A stretch of 64,000 bases of DNA, taken from the NCBI RefSeq assembly GCF_037975215.1, contig NZ_CP150239.1:2332001-2396000 (forward strand). Direction: 5' to 3'. Position 1 is the first letter of the stretch, and each line of letters opens with the position of its first letter. Below the pieces are notes generated by a model. The model saw only the letters and a program-made list of their open reading frames with translations. It was not told the DNA's origin and searched no databases. This DNA is from Solibacillus sp. FSL R5-0449 (GTDB lineage: Bacteria; Bacillota; Bacilli; Bacillales_A; Planococcaceae). Shown in pieces: positions 23,370 to 30,981 of this stretch. Made by a program: the position numbers and the translations under genes.

Positions 23370-23398
23370 ATTATAGACTACATCTAGATAATGCTCAA
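23370..23398 (-). promoter_or_regulatory. Promoter of the island membrane-protein gene
   Basis: On the minus strand, TTGAGC (23393-23398) and a consensus TATAAT (23370-23375) are separated by 17 bp, about 45 bp before the start codon. Confidence 0.7.
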
Positions 23399-23409
23399 AA
23401 ATCTCTCGA

Positions 23410-23429
23410 TGTGTAAAATTTGTGTAAAA
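23410..23429. repeat. Inner end repeat, right copy (possible integrase arm site)
   Basis: Identical to 15211-15230 over 20 bp and in the same orientation, 123 bp inside the right att repeat. Confidence 0.65.
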
Positions 23430-23472
23430 ACATATCGAAAACTATCCTATACTTTCGTATATAGATAATACG

Positions 23473-23516
23473 AAAAAACGCTTCAAACTCTTGAATATCA
23501 AGGGTTTGAAGCGTTT
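23473..23516 (-). terminator. Island-supplied terminator for the tRNA-Arg transcript
   Basis: On the minus strand, AAACGCTTCAAACCCTTGA pairs with TCAAGAGTTTGAAGCGTTT around TAT, followed by TTTTCG. It lies about 40 bp downstream of the tRNA 3' end and inside the island, replacing the terminator now left at 15101-15141. Confidence 0.8.
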
Positions 23517-23551
23517 AATCTTTTGTTCAATCTTATACAATTTGAACCTAA

Positions 23552-23566
23552 ATACGTCCCAGGAGG
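23552..23566. repeat. Right attachment-site repeat (tRNA 3' end)
   Basis: ATACGTCCCAGGAGG, identical to 15146-15160. It covers the last 12 bases of the tRNA-Arg gene, from the discriminator base into the acceptor and T stems, plus three bases beyond. Confidence 0.88.
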
Positions 23567-23887
23567 GATTCGAACCCCCGACCGACGGCTTAGCTTACCA
23601 CTATAGTTTTCACTACTTATACAGACGTATAATTTGTTGGTCTGGACTATAACTTCACCATTTCAGGTGCGACACGTTTAGTCTCTACGGAACCTCCCGC
23701 AATTTCTTGCAGCAAACATTTTACCTGCATAAAGCCATTCAAATGTTCTCGTTTCCTCGGTATTGCCATCAGCATAATCTGTTAAGGGTTTACCGATACG
23801 GTGTCGTCCACTTTATACGTTCATTTTCCGTATAAAGGCTCCTATTTACTTAAAGGCCGTTGCTCTATCCTGCTGAGCTACTGAGAC
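23555..23887 (-). tRNA. tRNA-Arg(UCU), split by a group I intron
   Basis: The 5' exon (23853-23887, 35 nt) and 3' exon (23555-23593, 39 nt) join to a complete 74-nt tRNA. Acceptor stem GTCTCAG/CTGGGAC, D stem GCTC/GAGC, anticodon stem ACGGC/GCCGT with loop CTTCTAA, and T arm with GTTCGAAT all pair. The anticodon is TCT, reading Arg AGA/AGG codons. CCA is not encoded (discriminator G is followed by TATT). The intron interrupts between anticodon bases 34 and 35. A consensus promoter lies upstream at 23925-23953. The 3' end is the integration target of the island. Expression of this tRNA depends on self-splicing. Confidence 0.92.
23594..23852 (-). ncRNA. Group I self-splicing intron in the tRNA-Arg anticodon loop (about 259 nt)
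   Basis: The interrupting sequence carries group I core elements. The R element GTAGAGACT (23680-23688) pairs through P7 with the S element AAGTTATAGTCC (23644-23655). They are separated by a P8 hairpin CACC-TGAAAT-GGTG (23656-23669). A P9 hairpin TTATAC/GTATAA lies at 23617-23632. The intron ends in G, as expected for omega-G, before exon CTAAGCC. The 5' exon GGCCTT can pair with TAGGAGCC inside the intron to form P1 with a U-G pair at the splice site. No open reading frame fits inside, so it has no internal homing nuclease. Position 34/35 is also used by the tRNA-Leu(UAA) intron of cyanobacteria. Confidence 0.9.
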
Positions 23888-23924
23888 AATTTCTTTAAAC
23901 CAATTGGTAATAAAGACATTTTTT

Positions 23925-23953
23925 ATTATATGGTATATTATATTTAAAGTCAA
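23925..23953 (-). promoter_or_regulatory. Promoter of the tRNA-Arg gene
   Basis: On the minus strand, TTGACT (23948-23953) and a perfect TATAAT (23925-23930) are 17 bp apart, with the tRNA starting 37 bp after the -10 box. Confidence 0.9.
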
Positions 23954-24018
23954 CAAACAAATTAAACAAAATTATTATTTAACTAAAATAATTTTCCATT
24001 TGCTAAATTCTGTATTAA

Positions 24019-24053
24019 AAAAGTGAAGCCCTCATTACTTCAAGGCTTCACAT
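24019..24053 (-). terminator. Terminator of the murI-rph-rdgB-phosphoesterase region
   Basis: On the minus strand, GTGAAGCCTT pairs with AGGGCTTCAC, followed by TTTTTT, 7 bp after the phosphoesterase stop. Confidence 0.85.
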
Positions 24054-24059
24054 TGTTAA

Positions 24060-24560
24060 TTAACGCTCATAAAACAATTCATCGATCAAATTATTATTAT
24101 CGTCATAACATTGTAATGTAAAATGTGTGGAAGTTATCGTCAGAGTCACAAATGACTTTTCTTCGATCCGGCGTGGCTTCAACAAGCTGCCCGGATTGAT
24201 AAATAATATGTCATCAATATATTCTGCACCAAGGATATGTGAATGACCAAAACATACGATTTGTGCGCCGACTTCCTTTGCGCGGTAAATCAGTTTCATC
24301 GGAGAGTTTTTCACATCGTATAAATGCCCGTGTGTCACATACACACGATCTCCATTTACCTGAAAAAGCATCTCTTCCAAATAGTTATGGTCATGATCAC
24401 AGTTCCCTTTCACACGCTCTACTCCTTGCAGAGCAGGATGTGCATACGGTAATTCACTATCACCACAATGGATCACTTTATGCGCATCTGGATGGTAGCC
24501 CTTTACACGTTCAATGATTTCCTCGTCACCATGTGTATCACTCATTATCAACAGCTTCAT
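24060..24560 (-). CDS. ysnB: YfcE/YsnB-type metallophosphoesterase
   Basis: The 166-residue calcineurin-like phosphoesterase has the motifs MSDTHGDEE, HCGDSE, VKGNCDH, VTHGHLYD and GHSHILGAEY, which bind two metal ions. It resembles the YfcE/MJ0936 group, whose members hydrolyse phosphodiesters in vitro. The start is taken at the ATG at 24560 (MKLLIMSDTHG), with AAAGGATG 9 nt upstream; the frame is open for four more codons. It follows rdgB on the same strand, 106 bp away, matching ysnA-ysnB of B. subtilis. A terminator follows. The physiological substrate is unknown. Confidence 0.88.
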   Translation of the reverse strand: MKLLIMSDTHGDEEIIERVKGYHPDAHKVIHCGDSELPYAHPALQGVERVKGNCDHDHNYLEEMLFQVNGDRVYVTHGHLYDVKNSPMKLIYRAKEVGAQIVCFGHSHILGAEYIDDILFINPGSLLKPRRIEEKSFVTLTITSTHFTLQCYDDNNNLIDELFYER

Positions 24561-24666
24561 ACGTATCCACATCCTTTACATTTCTATACTTAGTTTGACA
24601 GCAATGAAACGAAAATTCAATCGTTATTAAACAATTTTTTACAATTTCCAACAATTGCCGAAATTG

Positions 24667-25260
24667 CTATTTCAGAAATTCTGCTAGCTGTAAGGCCAGT
24701 TTGCGAATGGCATTGCCTCGGTGTGAAATGGCGCCTTTTTCTTCAGCAGAAAGTTCCGCCATATGTTTTTCCAAAGCAGGTACATAGAAAATCGGATCAT
24801 AACCGAATCCGTTTGTCCCCTTCTTCTCATGTGCAATTATACCTTCACATGTGCCGAATACTGTTTTTGTCTCCATGTTCGGTCCAGCAATTGCTAAAGC
24901 ACAGCAGAAACGGGCTGTACGCTGTTCTTCCGGTACGTCCTTCATGTTTTCCAGCACTTTCACCATATTCGCTTCATCGTCATGGTCGCCGGCATAACGC
25001 GCCGAATAAACACCCGGTTCACCGTTTAAAGCATCGATCGCTAATCCGCTGTCATCTGCAATCACGATTTGGCCAAGCATGTTCGCCAATGTTTCCGCCT
25101 TTAAAATGGCATTTTCTTCAAAAGTCGTACCTGTCTCTTCAATTTCCACATCTGGAGCAACCTCAAACATTGTGACAACTTCATAGCCAAATGGTCCGAA
25201 TAATGCTTCAAAGTCTTTCGCTTTTCCTTTGTTCTTCGTGGCGATTACTACTTGTTTCAT
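24667..25260 (-). CDS. rdgB: XTP/dITP diphosphatase (non-canonical purine NTP pyrophosphatase)
   Basis: The 197-residue HAM1/RdgB-family protein opens with VVIATKNKGKAKDFEALFGP, the nucleotide-binding start of the family, and has FEENAILKAETLANMLGQIVIADDSGLAIDALNGEPGVYSARYAG and GTNGFGYDPIFYVP. The enzyme hydrolyses ITP, dITP and XTP to monophosphates, keeping deaminated purines out of nucleic acids. The ATG overlaps the stop of rph by one base (TAATG), so the two are translated together. This arrangement corresponds to rph-ysnA in B. subtilis. All conserved parts are present. Confidence 0.95.
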   Translation of the reverse strand: MKQVVIATKNKGKAKDFEALFGPFGYEVVTMFEVAPDVEIEETGTTFEENAILKAETLANMLGQIVIADDSGLAIDALNGEPGVYSARYAGDHDDEANMVKVLENMKDVPEEQRTARFCCALAIAGPNMETKTVFGTCEGIIAHEKKGTNGFGYDPIFYVPALEKHMAELSAEEKGAISHRGNAIRKLALQLAEFLK

Positions 25261-26012
25261 TATGCTTCCACCTTTCCGATCAAGATTGCGATGTCGCCTA
25301 ATGCTGTTTTTTGCATTTCGATTAGCTGTGCAATTCCGGCTTCTCCTAAATCGAGTAATTCATTTAGTTCTGAACGGCTGAATGTCGCTTCTTCGCCTGT
25401 CCCTTGCAATTCCACAAATTCGCCGGCACCTGTCATAATAACGTTCATATCGACTTGTGCAGCTGAATCTTCCACATAGTTTAAGTCCAAAACTGCGCCA
25501 ATGTTTTCTAGTTTTCCGACACTCGTCGCAGCTAAATAATCTGTAACCGGGAATTTTACGAATGGCTTGTCAGCACCTAGTTTTGCAATTGCCTGTGTCA
25601 TCGCTACAAAAGCACCTGTAATCGATGCTGTACGCGTTCCGCCATCTGCCTGGATTACGTCACAGTCAATCCATACCGTTTTTTCACCTAATGCTTCTAA
25701 ATCAACGACAGCACGTAATGCTCGGCCGATTAAGCGTTGAATTTCCATTGTGCGGCCACTTACCTTCCCTGCAGAGCTTTCACGGCGTGTGCGTTGCTCT
25801 GTAGCGCGTGGTAGCATGGAATATTCAGCCGTAATCCAACCTTTACCTTGTCCACGTAAAAAACCAGGTACTTTTTCTTCAATCGTTGCAGTACAAATCA
25901 CCTTTGTATTTCCAACTGTTATTAATACCGAGCCTTCCGGATGCATTAAATAATTATTATCAATTTGAACTGGACGTAATTCATTCACAGCTCTTAAGTC
26001 ATGTCTAGTCAT
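25260..26012 (-). CDS. rph: Ribonuclease PH
   Basis: The 250-residue phosphorolytic 3'-5' exoribonuclease trims tRNA 3' ends using inorganic phosphate. Visible family motifs are [64 protein letters not shown] (Arg residues binding phosphate), [20 protein letters not shown] and [20 protein letters not shown]. The start at 26012 ([14 protein letters not shown]) follows GAGGAGGT; the frame is open five codons further. It lies downstream of murI, and in B. subtilis gerM lies between the two. Here only 124 bp with a terminator separate them. Confidence 0.95.
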   Translation of the reverse strand: MTRHDLRAVNELRPVQIDNNYLMHPEGSVLITVGNTKVICTATIEEKVPGFLRGQGKGWITAEYSMLPRATEQRTRRESSAGKVSGRTMEIQRLIGRALRAVVDLEALGEKTVWIDCDVIQADGGTRTASITGAFVAMTQAIAKLGADKPFVKFPVTDYLAATSVGKLENIGAVLDLNYVEDSAAQVDMNVIMTGAGEFVELQGTGEEATFSRSELNELLDLGEAGIAQLIEMQKTALGDIAILIGKVEA

Positions 26013-26097
26013 TCGTGACCTCCTCAATTTGTTCGCGCACTTATCTTATCACAATTTAAGGTGGGTCTAAAGCAGAAAAGCAAGACATAGAAGGAAA

Positions 26098-26132
26098 AAG
26101 CTCAAATTAGACAAAATGCCTAATTTGAGCTA
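26098..26132 (-). terminator. Terminator downstream of murI
   Basis: On the minus strand, AGCTCAAATTAG pairs perfectly with CTAATTTGAGCT around GCATTTTGT, followed by TTTTTCC. Confidence 0.85.
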
Positions 26133-26136
26133 TCAA

Positions 26137-26937
26137 CTATTTTTCGAATGTAATTTTACGGATATCCAATTCACCTTTTTCCAGCCAACGTTCCGCTATG
26201 GAACGGAAAATCGGCACAGAGCCAGATGCATGCAGAATATGGTGCGGCGGTTTTTCGTCTGTTCGTAATTGTCCTGTGTAGCTTAAAATCGCTTCAACAT
26301 CTTTAGCCGTTTCTTCGGCAGATGACAGGACGTGAACTTGTGAGCCTACTGCTGCTTCAATTTGCTTTTGTAAAATAGGATAATGTGTACAGCCTAAAAT
26401 GACTGTATCAAATCGCTCATCTTCAAGCGGTTTTAATCCTTTCGCAACAAGGTCATACGAAAATTGGCCTTCGTATTCGCCACTTTCAACGAGTGGCACA
26501 AATGTCGGACAGGCAAGTGGAATTATTTTCGCTTTTGTCGACAATGATTTCACTGCTTCTTCATATGCGCCACTTTTGATCGTGCCTTCTGTCGCTAATA
26601 CGACAACTTCATTGCGCTTTGTCTTTTTTATGGCCGCTCGTGCCCCTGCATTAATAACTCCTAAAACCGGAAATGGCATATGCTTTTGCAGACTTTCCAA
26701 TGCAACGGCAGTCGCAGTATTACATGCAATGACAAGCATCTTCACATTCATCTTTTCGAGCGCTTTTGCCATCTCCCATGTAAAATTGCGGACTTCTTGC
26801 TTTGTGCGTGGCCCGTAAGGACATCGCGCCGTATCACCTATATAATATATTGTTTCATTCGGCAAAAGCTCCATAATTGCTTTTGCCACTGTTAACCCGC
26901 CAACTCCGGAATCGATAACACCTATTGGGGCATTCAC
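26137..26937 (-). CDS. murI: Glutamate racemase
   Basis: The 266-residue enzyme converts L- to D-glutamate for peptidoglycan. It has the opening PIGVIDSGVGGLTVAKAI, YIGDTARCPYGPRTKQEV, and the two catalytic cysteines in VIACNTATAVAL and ILGCTHYPILQ. B. subtilis calls this copy racE, located in the same context (ysmB-racE-rph). The start is a GTG after AGAGGCGG; the marR-type gene upstream ends 17 bp before it, so they are likely one operon. The terminator at 26098-26132 separates it from rph. Confidence 0.95.
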   Translation of the reverse strand: MNAPIGVIDSGVGGLTVAKAIMELLPNETIYYIGDTARCPYGPRTKQEVRNFTWEMAKALEKMNVKMLVIACNTATAVALESLQKHMPFPVLGVINAGARAAIKKTKRNEVVVLATEGTIKSGAYEEAVKSLSTKAKIIPLACPTFVPLVESGEYEGQFSYDLVAKGLKPLEDERFDTVILGCTHYPILQKQIEAAVGSQVHVLSSAEETAKDVEAILSYTGQLRTDEKPPHHILHASGSVPIFRSIAERWLEKGELDIRKITFEK

Positions 26938-26953
26938 TTGTACCGCCTCTATC

Positions 26954-27397
26954 CTATTTCATTAATAAATGTAGTTTTTGTAATGTTCTTGATAATTGCT
27001 CAAACTCTTCTGCGTTAAATTCCTGTGTAATATCCCGCAAATAATTTTGACGCTTTAAAATTACTTCCTGGATAATTCTTTCGCCTTCAGGTAAAAGATG
27101 AATCCGTACAACACGTCGATCATTTTCGTCACGTACACGCTGTACCAATTCATTTTTCTCCATCCGGTCCACTAAATCTGTCGTTGTCGAAAATGCTAAA
27201 TACATTTTCGTCGACAAGTCACCGATCGTCATATCACCCGATTCATGCAACCATTGCAATGCAATAAATTGCGGAGGTGTAATCGTATAATTGCTTAAAA
27301 TTTCTCGACCTTTTTGCTTGATTAAGTGTGAAATATATCTTAGTTCTTTTTCCAGGATTGCTACAGATTCAGAGCTATGTGTGCTGTGATCTTTCAT
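26954..27397 (-). CDS. MarR-family transcriptional regulator
   Basis: The 147-residue protein has a MarR winged helix-turn-helix: ITPPQFIALQWLHESGDMTIGDLSTKMYLAFSTTTDLVDRMEKNELVQRVRDENDRRVVRIHLLPEGERII (about residues 38-115), flanked by dimerisation helices. In B. subtilis the corresponding gene next to racE and gerE is ysmB. It is followed 17 bp later by murI, so it may be co-expressed with it. The effector and target genes are not known. A soluble dimeric DNA-binding repressor is the likely form. Confidence 0.88.
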   Translation of the reverse strand: MKDHSTHSSESVAILEKELRYISHLIKQKGREILSNYTITPPQFIALQWLHESGDMTIGDLSTKMYLAFSTTTDLVDRMEKNELVQRVRDENDRRVVRIHLLPEGERIIQEVILKRQNYLRDITQEFNAEEFEQLSRTLQKLHLLMK

Positions 27398-27470
27398 CTA
27401 CTCCATTCACTCCTCGATGCGTTTCATAGTTCTATTTTGAAGTTTTTTTCATAAAATAGCAAGCATCGAA

Positions 27471-27692
27471 TCAGTATATCGACAATTCCTGAAGTCTTAA
27501 TAACTCAAGAATCGCTTGCGTACGACTTGATACACCCAGCTTTTGAATCGTATTGGAAATATGATTACGAACGGTTTTTTCACTAATGCCTAGCTTAGTT
27601 GATATTTCCCGTGTTGAATAGTCCTTTATTAATAGCTCAAAAATCTCGCGTTCTCTTTTTGTTAACAGCGAACGATGCTGCGGACGATTCAT
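27471..27692 (-). CDS. gerE: Spore-formation transcription factor GerE
   Basis: The 73-residue protein is a stand-alone LuxR-type helix-turn-helix: LTKREREIFELLIKDYSTREISTKLGISEKTVRNHISNTIQKLGVSSRTQAILELLRL. Its length and sequence match GerE of Bacillus, which acts late in the mother cell together with sigma-K to control spore-coat genes. The context (ysmA-gerE-marR-murI) is also that of B. subtilis. The ATG follows GGAGGG. It is strong evidence that the organism makes endospores. Confidence 0.95.
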   Translation of the reverse strand: MNRPQHRSLLTKREREIFELLIKDYSTREISTKLGISEKTVRNHISNTIQKLGVSSRTQAILELLRLQELSIY

Positions 27693-27761
27693 TTTGCAAC
27701 ACCCTCCTATCCTCTTCTTTGTACATTATGTCGAAAATACAAAGCAGGTGAGGGCATTTAA

Positions 27762-28205
27762 CTATTTCCCAAGCAATAATTTTTTTTGTTCTTCCAGTAA
27801 CGGGACACCTTTCCCCGTGTCACTGCTCAATTGTACAAGCGTTCCGCGCCCTGTATAGCACACTTCATCTTTTTCATTTTTCACCATATAATGCAAATCC
27901 ATCGATGATGTGCCGATTGATGCGGTTTTAACAAATATTGTCAATTCTTCGTCGAAAAACACTTCTTTTAAATAATCACATTGGATATCCGCAACAACGA
28001 GCATATTTCCCGTATCTGATCCTGCTGTAAAATCAAATCCTAATGCTTTAAAATATTCGATACGTGCATACTCGAAATAGGCAAATACTTTTGTATTGTT
28101 CACATGCCCGTACATATCCGTTTCCGAAAAACGCACCTTTACCTTTGTCGAAAACGAAAATCCTGCCATCCATTCTGTTGCATCCTGAATATATGTAGCT
28201 CGCAT
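27762..28205 (-). CDS. ysmA: Hot-dog acyl-CoA thioesterase (YsmA-type)
   Basis: The 147-residue protein has the 4-hydroxybenzoyl-CoA thioesterase-like hot-dog fold: VKVRFSETDMYGHVNNTKVFAYFEYARIEYFKALG, where the Asp in ETDMYGHVNN is the usual active-site residue. Such enzymes hydrolyse acyl-CoA. Its position between sdhB and gerE matches B. subtilis ysmA. The ATG follows AAAGGGGGA. A FadR-type operator overlaps its promoter (28246-28268), linking it to fatty-acid degradation. That regulatory link is inferred from the sequence and supports an acyl-CoA substrate. Confidence 0.88.
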   Translation of the reverse strand: MRATYIQDATEWMAGFSFSTKVKVRFSETDMYGHVNNTKVFAYFEYARIEYFKALGFDFTAGSDTGNMLVVADIQCDYLKEVFFDEELTIFVKTASIGTSSMDLHYMVKNEKDEVCYTGRGTLVQLSSDTGKGVPLLEEQKKLLLGK

Positions 28206-28245
28206 AATAAATTCCCCCTTTGTTTGATTCCATCATCATCCCCTG

Positions 28246-28268
28246 ATAATGAATACTCATTCATTATA
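28246..28268 (-). promoter_or_regulatory. Putative FadR operator overlapping the -10 of ysmA
   Basis: On the minus strand, TATAAT (28263-28268) runs into TGAATGAGTATTCATTAT (28246-28263). This matches 16 of 18 positions of the Bacillus FadR box TGAATGANTANTCATTCA as I remember it. A fadR gene lies 11 kb away. Confidence 0.7.
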
Positions 28269-28304
28269 GCATAATTTGTCAGAAATCAAAAAGCGGACTC
28301 AAAA

Positions 28305-28334
28305 CAAAAAGACCCCCACCTAGGTGAGGGTCAA
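28305..28334 (-). terminator. Terminator of the sdhCAB operon
   Basis: On the minus strand, GACCCTCACC pairs with GGTGGGGGTC around TA, followed by TTTTTG. Confidence 0.9.
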
Positions 28335-28348
28335 TTATATTCATTCGA

Positions 28349-29125
28349 TTAGTCAACCATGTGGTCAGAACCGAAGAAGTTTTTGAACATTTGAACTGTT
28401 GTTTCACGGTTAAGTGCAGCGATAGATGTTGTCAAAGGAATACCTTTTGGACATGCAGCTACACAGTTTTGTGAGTTACCGCAGTTTGCAAGACCACCAT
28501 CGCCCATGATTGCATTTAAACGCTCGTCTTTATTCATTGCACCTGTTGGGTGTGTGTTGAATAAACGTACTTGAGATAATGCAAATGGACCGATGAATGA
28601 TGCAGATTCAGAAACGTTTGGACATGCTTCCATACATACACCACAAGTCATACATTTTGATAATTCATAAGCCCATTGACGTTTGCGCTCTGGCATACGA
28701 GGACCTTCGCCTAAATCATAAGTACCATCGATAGGTACCCATGCTTTAACTTTCTTAAGTGCGTTAAACATGCGCTCACGGTCTACTTGTAAGTCACGGA
28801 TAACCGGGAAAGTTTTCATTGGCTCTAAACGAATTGGTTGAGTTAACTTGTCTACTAATGCTGAACAAGATTGTTGTGGACGTCCGTTGATTACCATTGA
28901 ACATGCACCACAAACTTCTTCCAGACAGTTCATATCCCATGCTACTGGAGTCGTTTTTTGACCATCAGCAGTAACAGGATTTTTTTGAATATGCATTAGA
29001 GCAGAAATAACGTTCATACCTGGACGGTAAGGAACTTCAAACTTCTCAACGCGTGTAGCACCATTCTCATTGTCTTGACGAACGATTTCTAACTTAACTG
29101 TTCTATCAGTATTTACTGTTTCCAC
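28349..29125 (-). CDS. sdhB: Succinate dehydrogenase iron-sulfur subunit
   Basis: This 258-residue subunit passes electrons from the flavoprotein to the membrane anchor. The plant-type ferredoxin part has MNCLEEVCGACSMVINGRPQQSC for the [2Fe-2S] cluster. The C-terminal part has CMTCGVCMEACPN and CGNSQNCVAACPKG for the other two clusters. Length agrees with SdhB of Bacillus. It follows sdhA by 16 bp on the same strand and ends at the operon terminator. It acts at the cytosolic face of the membrane as part of complex II. Confidence 0.97.
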   Translation of the reverse strand: METVNTDRTVKLEIVRQDNENGATRVEKFEVPYRPGMNVISALMHIQKNPVTADGQKTTPVAWDMNCLEEVCGACSMVINGRPQQSCSALVDKLTQPIRLEPMKTFPVIRDLQVDRERMFNALKKVKAWVPIDGTYDLGEGPRMPERKRQWAYELSKCMTCGVCMEACPNVSESASFIGPFALSQVRLFNTHPTGAMNKDERLNAIMGDGGLANCGNSQNCVAACPKGIPLTTSIAALNRETTVQMFKNFFGSDHMVD

Positions 29126-29141
29126 TGTTTAGTTCCCCCTT

Positions 29142-30887
29142 CTACGCTGAGTAGTCGCGTTTACGTGGTGGAATTAACGAAACGTCTACATCGGCATAAG
29201 TAATAATTGGTTCGCCCGTTGCCGGATCGAACTTCGCCATAGTTGTTTTTAAGAAGTTTTCATCATCACGTTCAGGGAATTCAGGCTTGTAGTGAGCCCC
29301 ACGAGATTCGTTACGTAATAATGCACCCTTAGTCATAACTTTAGCTAAATATAGCATGTTCTTTAACTGACGAGTGAAGTGAGCACCTTGATTCGACCAT
29401 TTTTGTGTGTCGTTAATGTTGATGTTTTCCCAACGCTCTTGAAGTTCAGTTAATTTCGCATAAGTTTCTTCTAGTTTTGCGTTTACACGTACAACAGTCA
29501 TGTTGTCAGTCATCCACTCACCAAGTTCTTTGTGTAGTAAGTAAGCGTTTTCTGTACCATCCATTTTTAGGATAGCTTCCCATTTTTCTGTTTCTTCCTG
29601 TACGCGACGCGTATAGATTTCTTCAGGTAAATCTTCTGCATGCTTTTTAAGTCCTTTAATGTACTTAACAGCATTTGGACCTGCAACCATACCACCGTAA
29701 ATCGCTGATAATAATGAGTTCGCACCTAAACGGTTTGCACCGTGTTGTGAGTAGTCACATTCACCTGCAGCGAATAAACCAGGGATTTCAGTCATTTGGT
29801 CATAGTCAACCCATAATCCACCCATTGAATAGTGTACCGCTGGGAAGATTTTCATCGGTAATTTACGTGGGTCATCACCTACGAATTTTTCGTAGATTTC
29901 GATGATACCACCTAGTTTAATATCTAATTCATGAGGATCTTTATGGGATAAGTCTAAGTATACCATGTTTTCCCCGTTAATACCCAATTTTTGATTTACA
30001 CACACGTCAAAAATCTCACGTGTTGCGATATCACGTGGTACTAAGTTACCGTAAGCTGGATATTTCTCTTCTAGGAAGTACCAAGGCTTACCGTCTTTAT
30101 ACGTCCATACACGTCCACCTTCACCACGAGCAGATTCAGACATTAGACGGTTTTTGTCGTCTCCAGGAATCGCTGTTGGGTGAATTTGAATCATTTCACC
30201 ATTTGAATATGTTGCACCTTGTTGGTAAACAATCGATGCTGCAGAACCAGTGTTGATTACTGAGTTTGTTGTTTTACCGAAGATAATACCAGGACCACCT
30301 GTTGCCATAATTACAGCATCAGAGCGGAATGAGCGAATTTCTTCACTACGTAAATCTTGTGCTACGATACCGCGGCAAACGCCTTCGTCATCAAGCACTG
30401 CACCAAGGAATTCCCAGTGCTCATATTTCGTAACTAAACCAGCTACTTCGTGTGAACGAACTTGCTCGTCTAGTGCGTATAATAATTGTTGACCAGTAGT
30501 CGCACCAGAGAATGCTGTACGGTGCATTAACGTACCACCGAAACGACGGAAGTCAAGTAAACCTTCTGGAGTACGGTTGAACATTACACCCATACGGTCC
30601 ATTAAGTGGATAATACCAGGTGCTGCATCACACATACCTTTAACTGGTGGTTGGTTCGCTAAGAAGTCACCACCATAAACTGTATCATCAAAGTGGATCC
30701 ATGGAGAATCCCCTTCACCTTTTGTATTAACTGCTCCGTTAATTCCGCCTTGTGCACATACAGAGTGTGAACGTTTAACCGGAACTAACGAGAATAATTC
30801 AACTTCAGTACCAACTTCAGCTGCTTTAATCGTAGCCATTAAGCCAGCAAGACCGCCACCAACGACGATAACTTTACTTTTTGCCAT
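29142..30887 (-). CDS. sdhA: Succinate dehydrogenase flavoprotein subunit
   Basis: This is the 581-residue catalytic subunit. It begins with the FAD-binding VIVVGGGLAGLMATIKAAE, has HSVCAQGGINGAVN (the His to which FAD is covalently bound in the family), IHPTAIPG, SARGEGGRVW and HYSMGGLWVDYD of the active site, and ends with PRKRDYSA. It oxidises succinate to fumarate in the citric acid cycle. Length fits the Bacillus enzyme (about 585). It lies between sdhC (94 bp upstream) and sdhB. Confidence 0.97.
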   Translation of the reverse strand: MAKSKVIVVGGGLAGLMATIKAAEVGTEVELFSLVPVKRSHSVCAQGGINGAVNTKGEGDSPWIHFDDTVYGGDFLANQPPVKGMCDAAPGIIHLMDRMGVMFNRTPEGLLDFRRFGGTLMHRTAFSGATTGQQLLYALDEQVRSHEVAGLVTKYEHWEFLGAVLDDEGVCRGIVAQDLRSEEIRSFRSDAVIMATGGPGIIFGKTTNSVINTGSAASIVYQQGATYSNGEMIQIHPTAIPGDDKNRLMSESARGEGGRVWTYKDGKPWYFLEEKYPAYGNLVPRDIATREIFDVCVNQKLGINGENMVYLDLSHKDPHELDIKLGGIIEIYEKFVGDDPRKLPMKIFPAVHYSMGGLWVDYDQMTEIPGLFAAGECDYSQHGANRLGANSLLSAIYGGMVAGPNAVKYIKGLKKHAEDLPEEIYTRRVQEETEKWEAILKMDGTENAYLLHKELGEWMTDNMTVVRVNAKLEETYAKLTELQERWENININDTQKWSNQGAHFTRQLKNMLYLAKVMTKGALLRNESRGAHYKPEFPERDDENFLKTTMAKFDPATGEPIITYADVDVSLIPPRKRDYSA

Positions 30888-30981
30888 GATTATTTCTCAC
30901 TCCTCATTAATTGCTAAAACTTTTACTCATATTCCATTCCGTCTAGGTACTTAACTATGTAGTAGTGACTAAGTTAAGTGA

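Larger units (their letters stand above)
15146..23566. mobile_element. tRNA-Arg-integrated genomic island (about 8.4 kb) with three tyrosine recombinases
   Basis: The element lies between two copies of a 15-bp repeat, one of them the 3' end of the tRNA-Arg(UCU) gene. It is much more AT-rich than the flanking core genes. The minus-strand half carries a tyrosine recombinase, a cysteine-motif protein, a second recombinase and three overlapping genes of unknown function. The plus-strand half carries a leader with terminator, a DUF771-like protein and a phage-type integrase, followed by two minus-strand cargo genes. Just inside each end is an identical 20-bp sequence (15211-15230 and 23410-23429), possibly arm-type integrase sites. 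No replication, packaging or conjugation genes are seen, so it is a small integrative island or a satellite-like element. Confidence 0.85.

Noticed and set aside
23480-23900. Possible CRISPR array or group II intron near the tRNA
   Set aside because: There are no regularly spaced repeats. The sequence fits a group I core (P7/P8 and terminal G), while the group II GTGYG start and domain V are absent.
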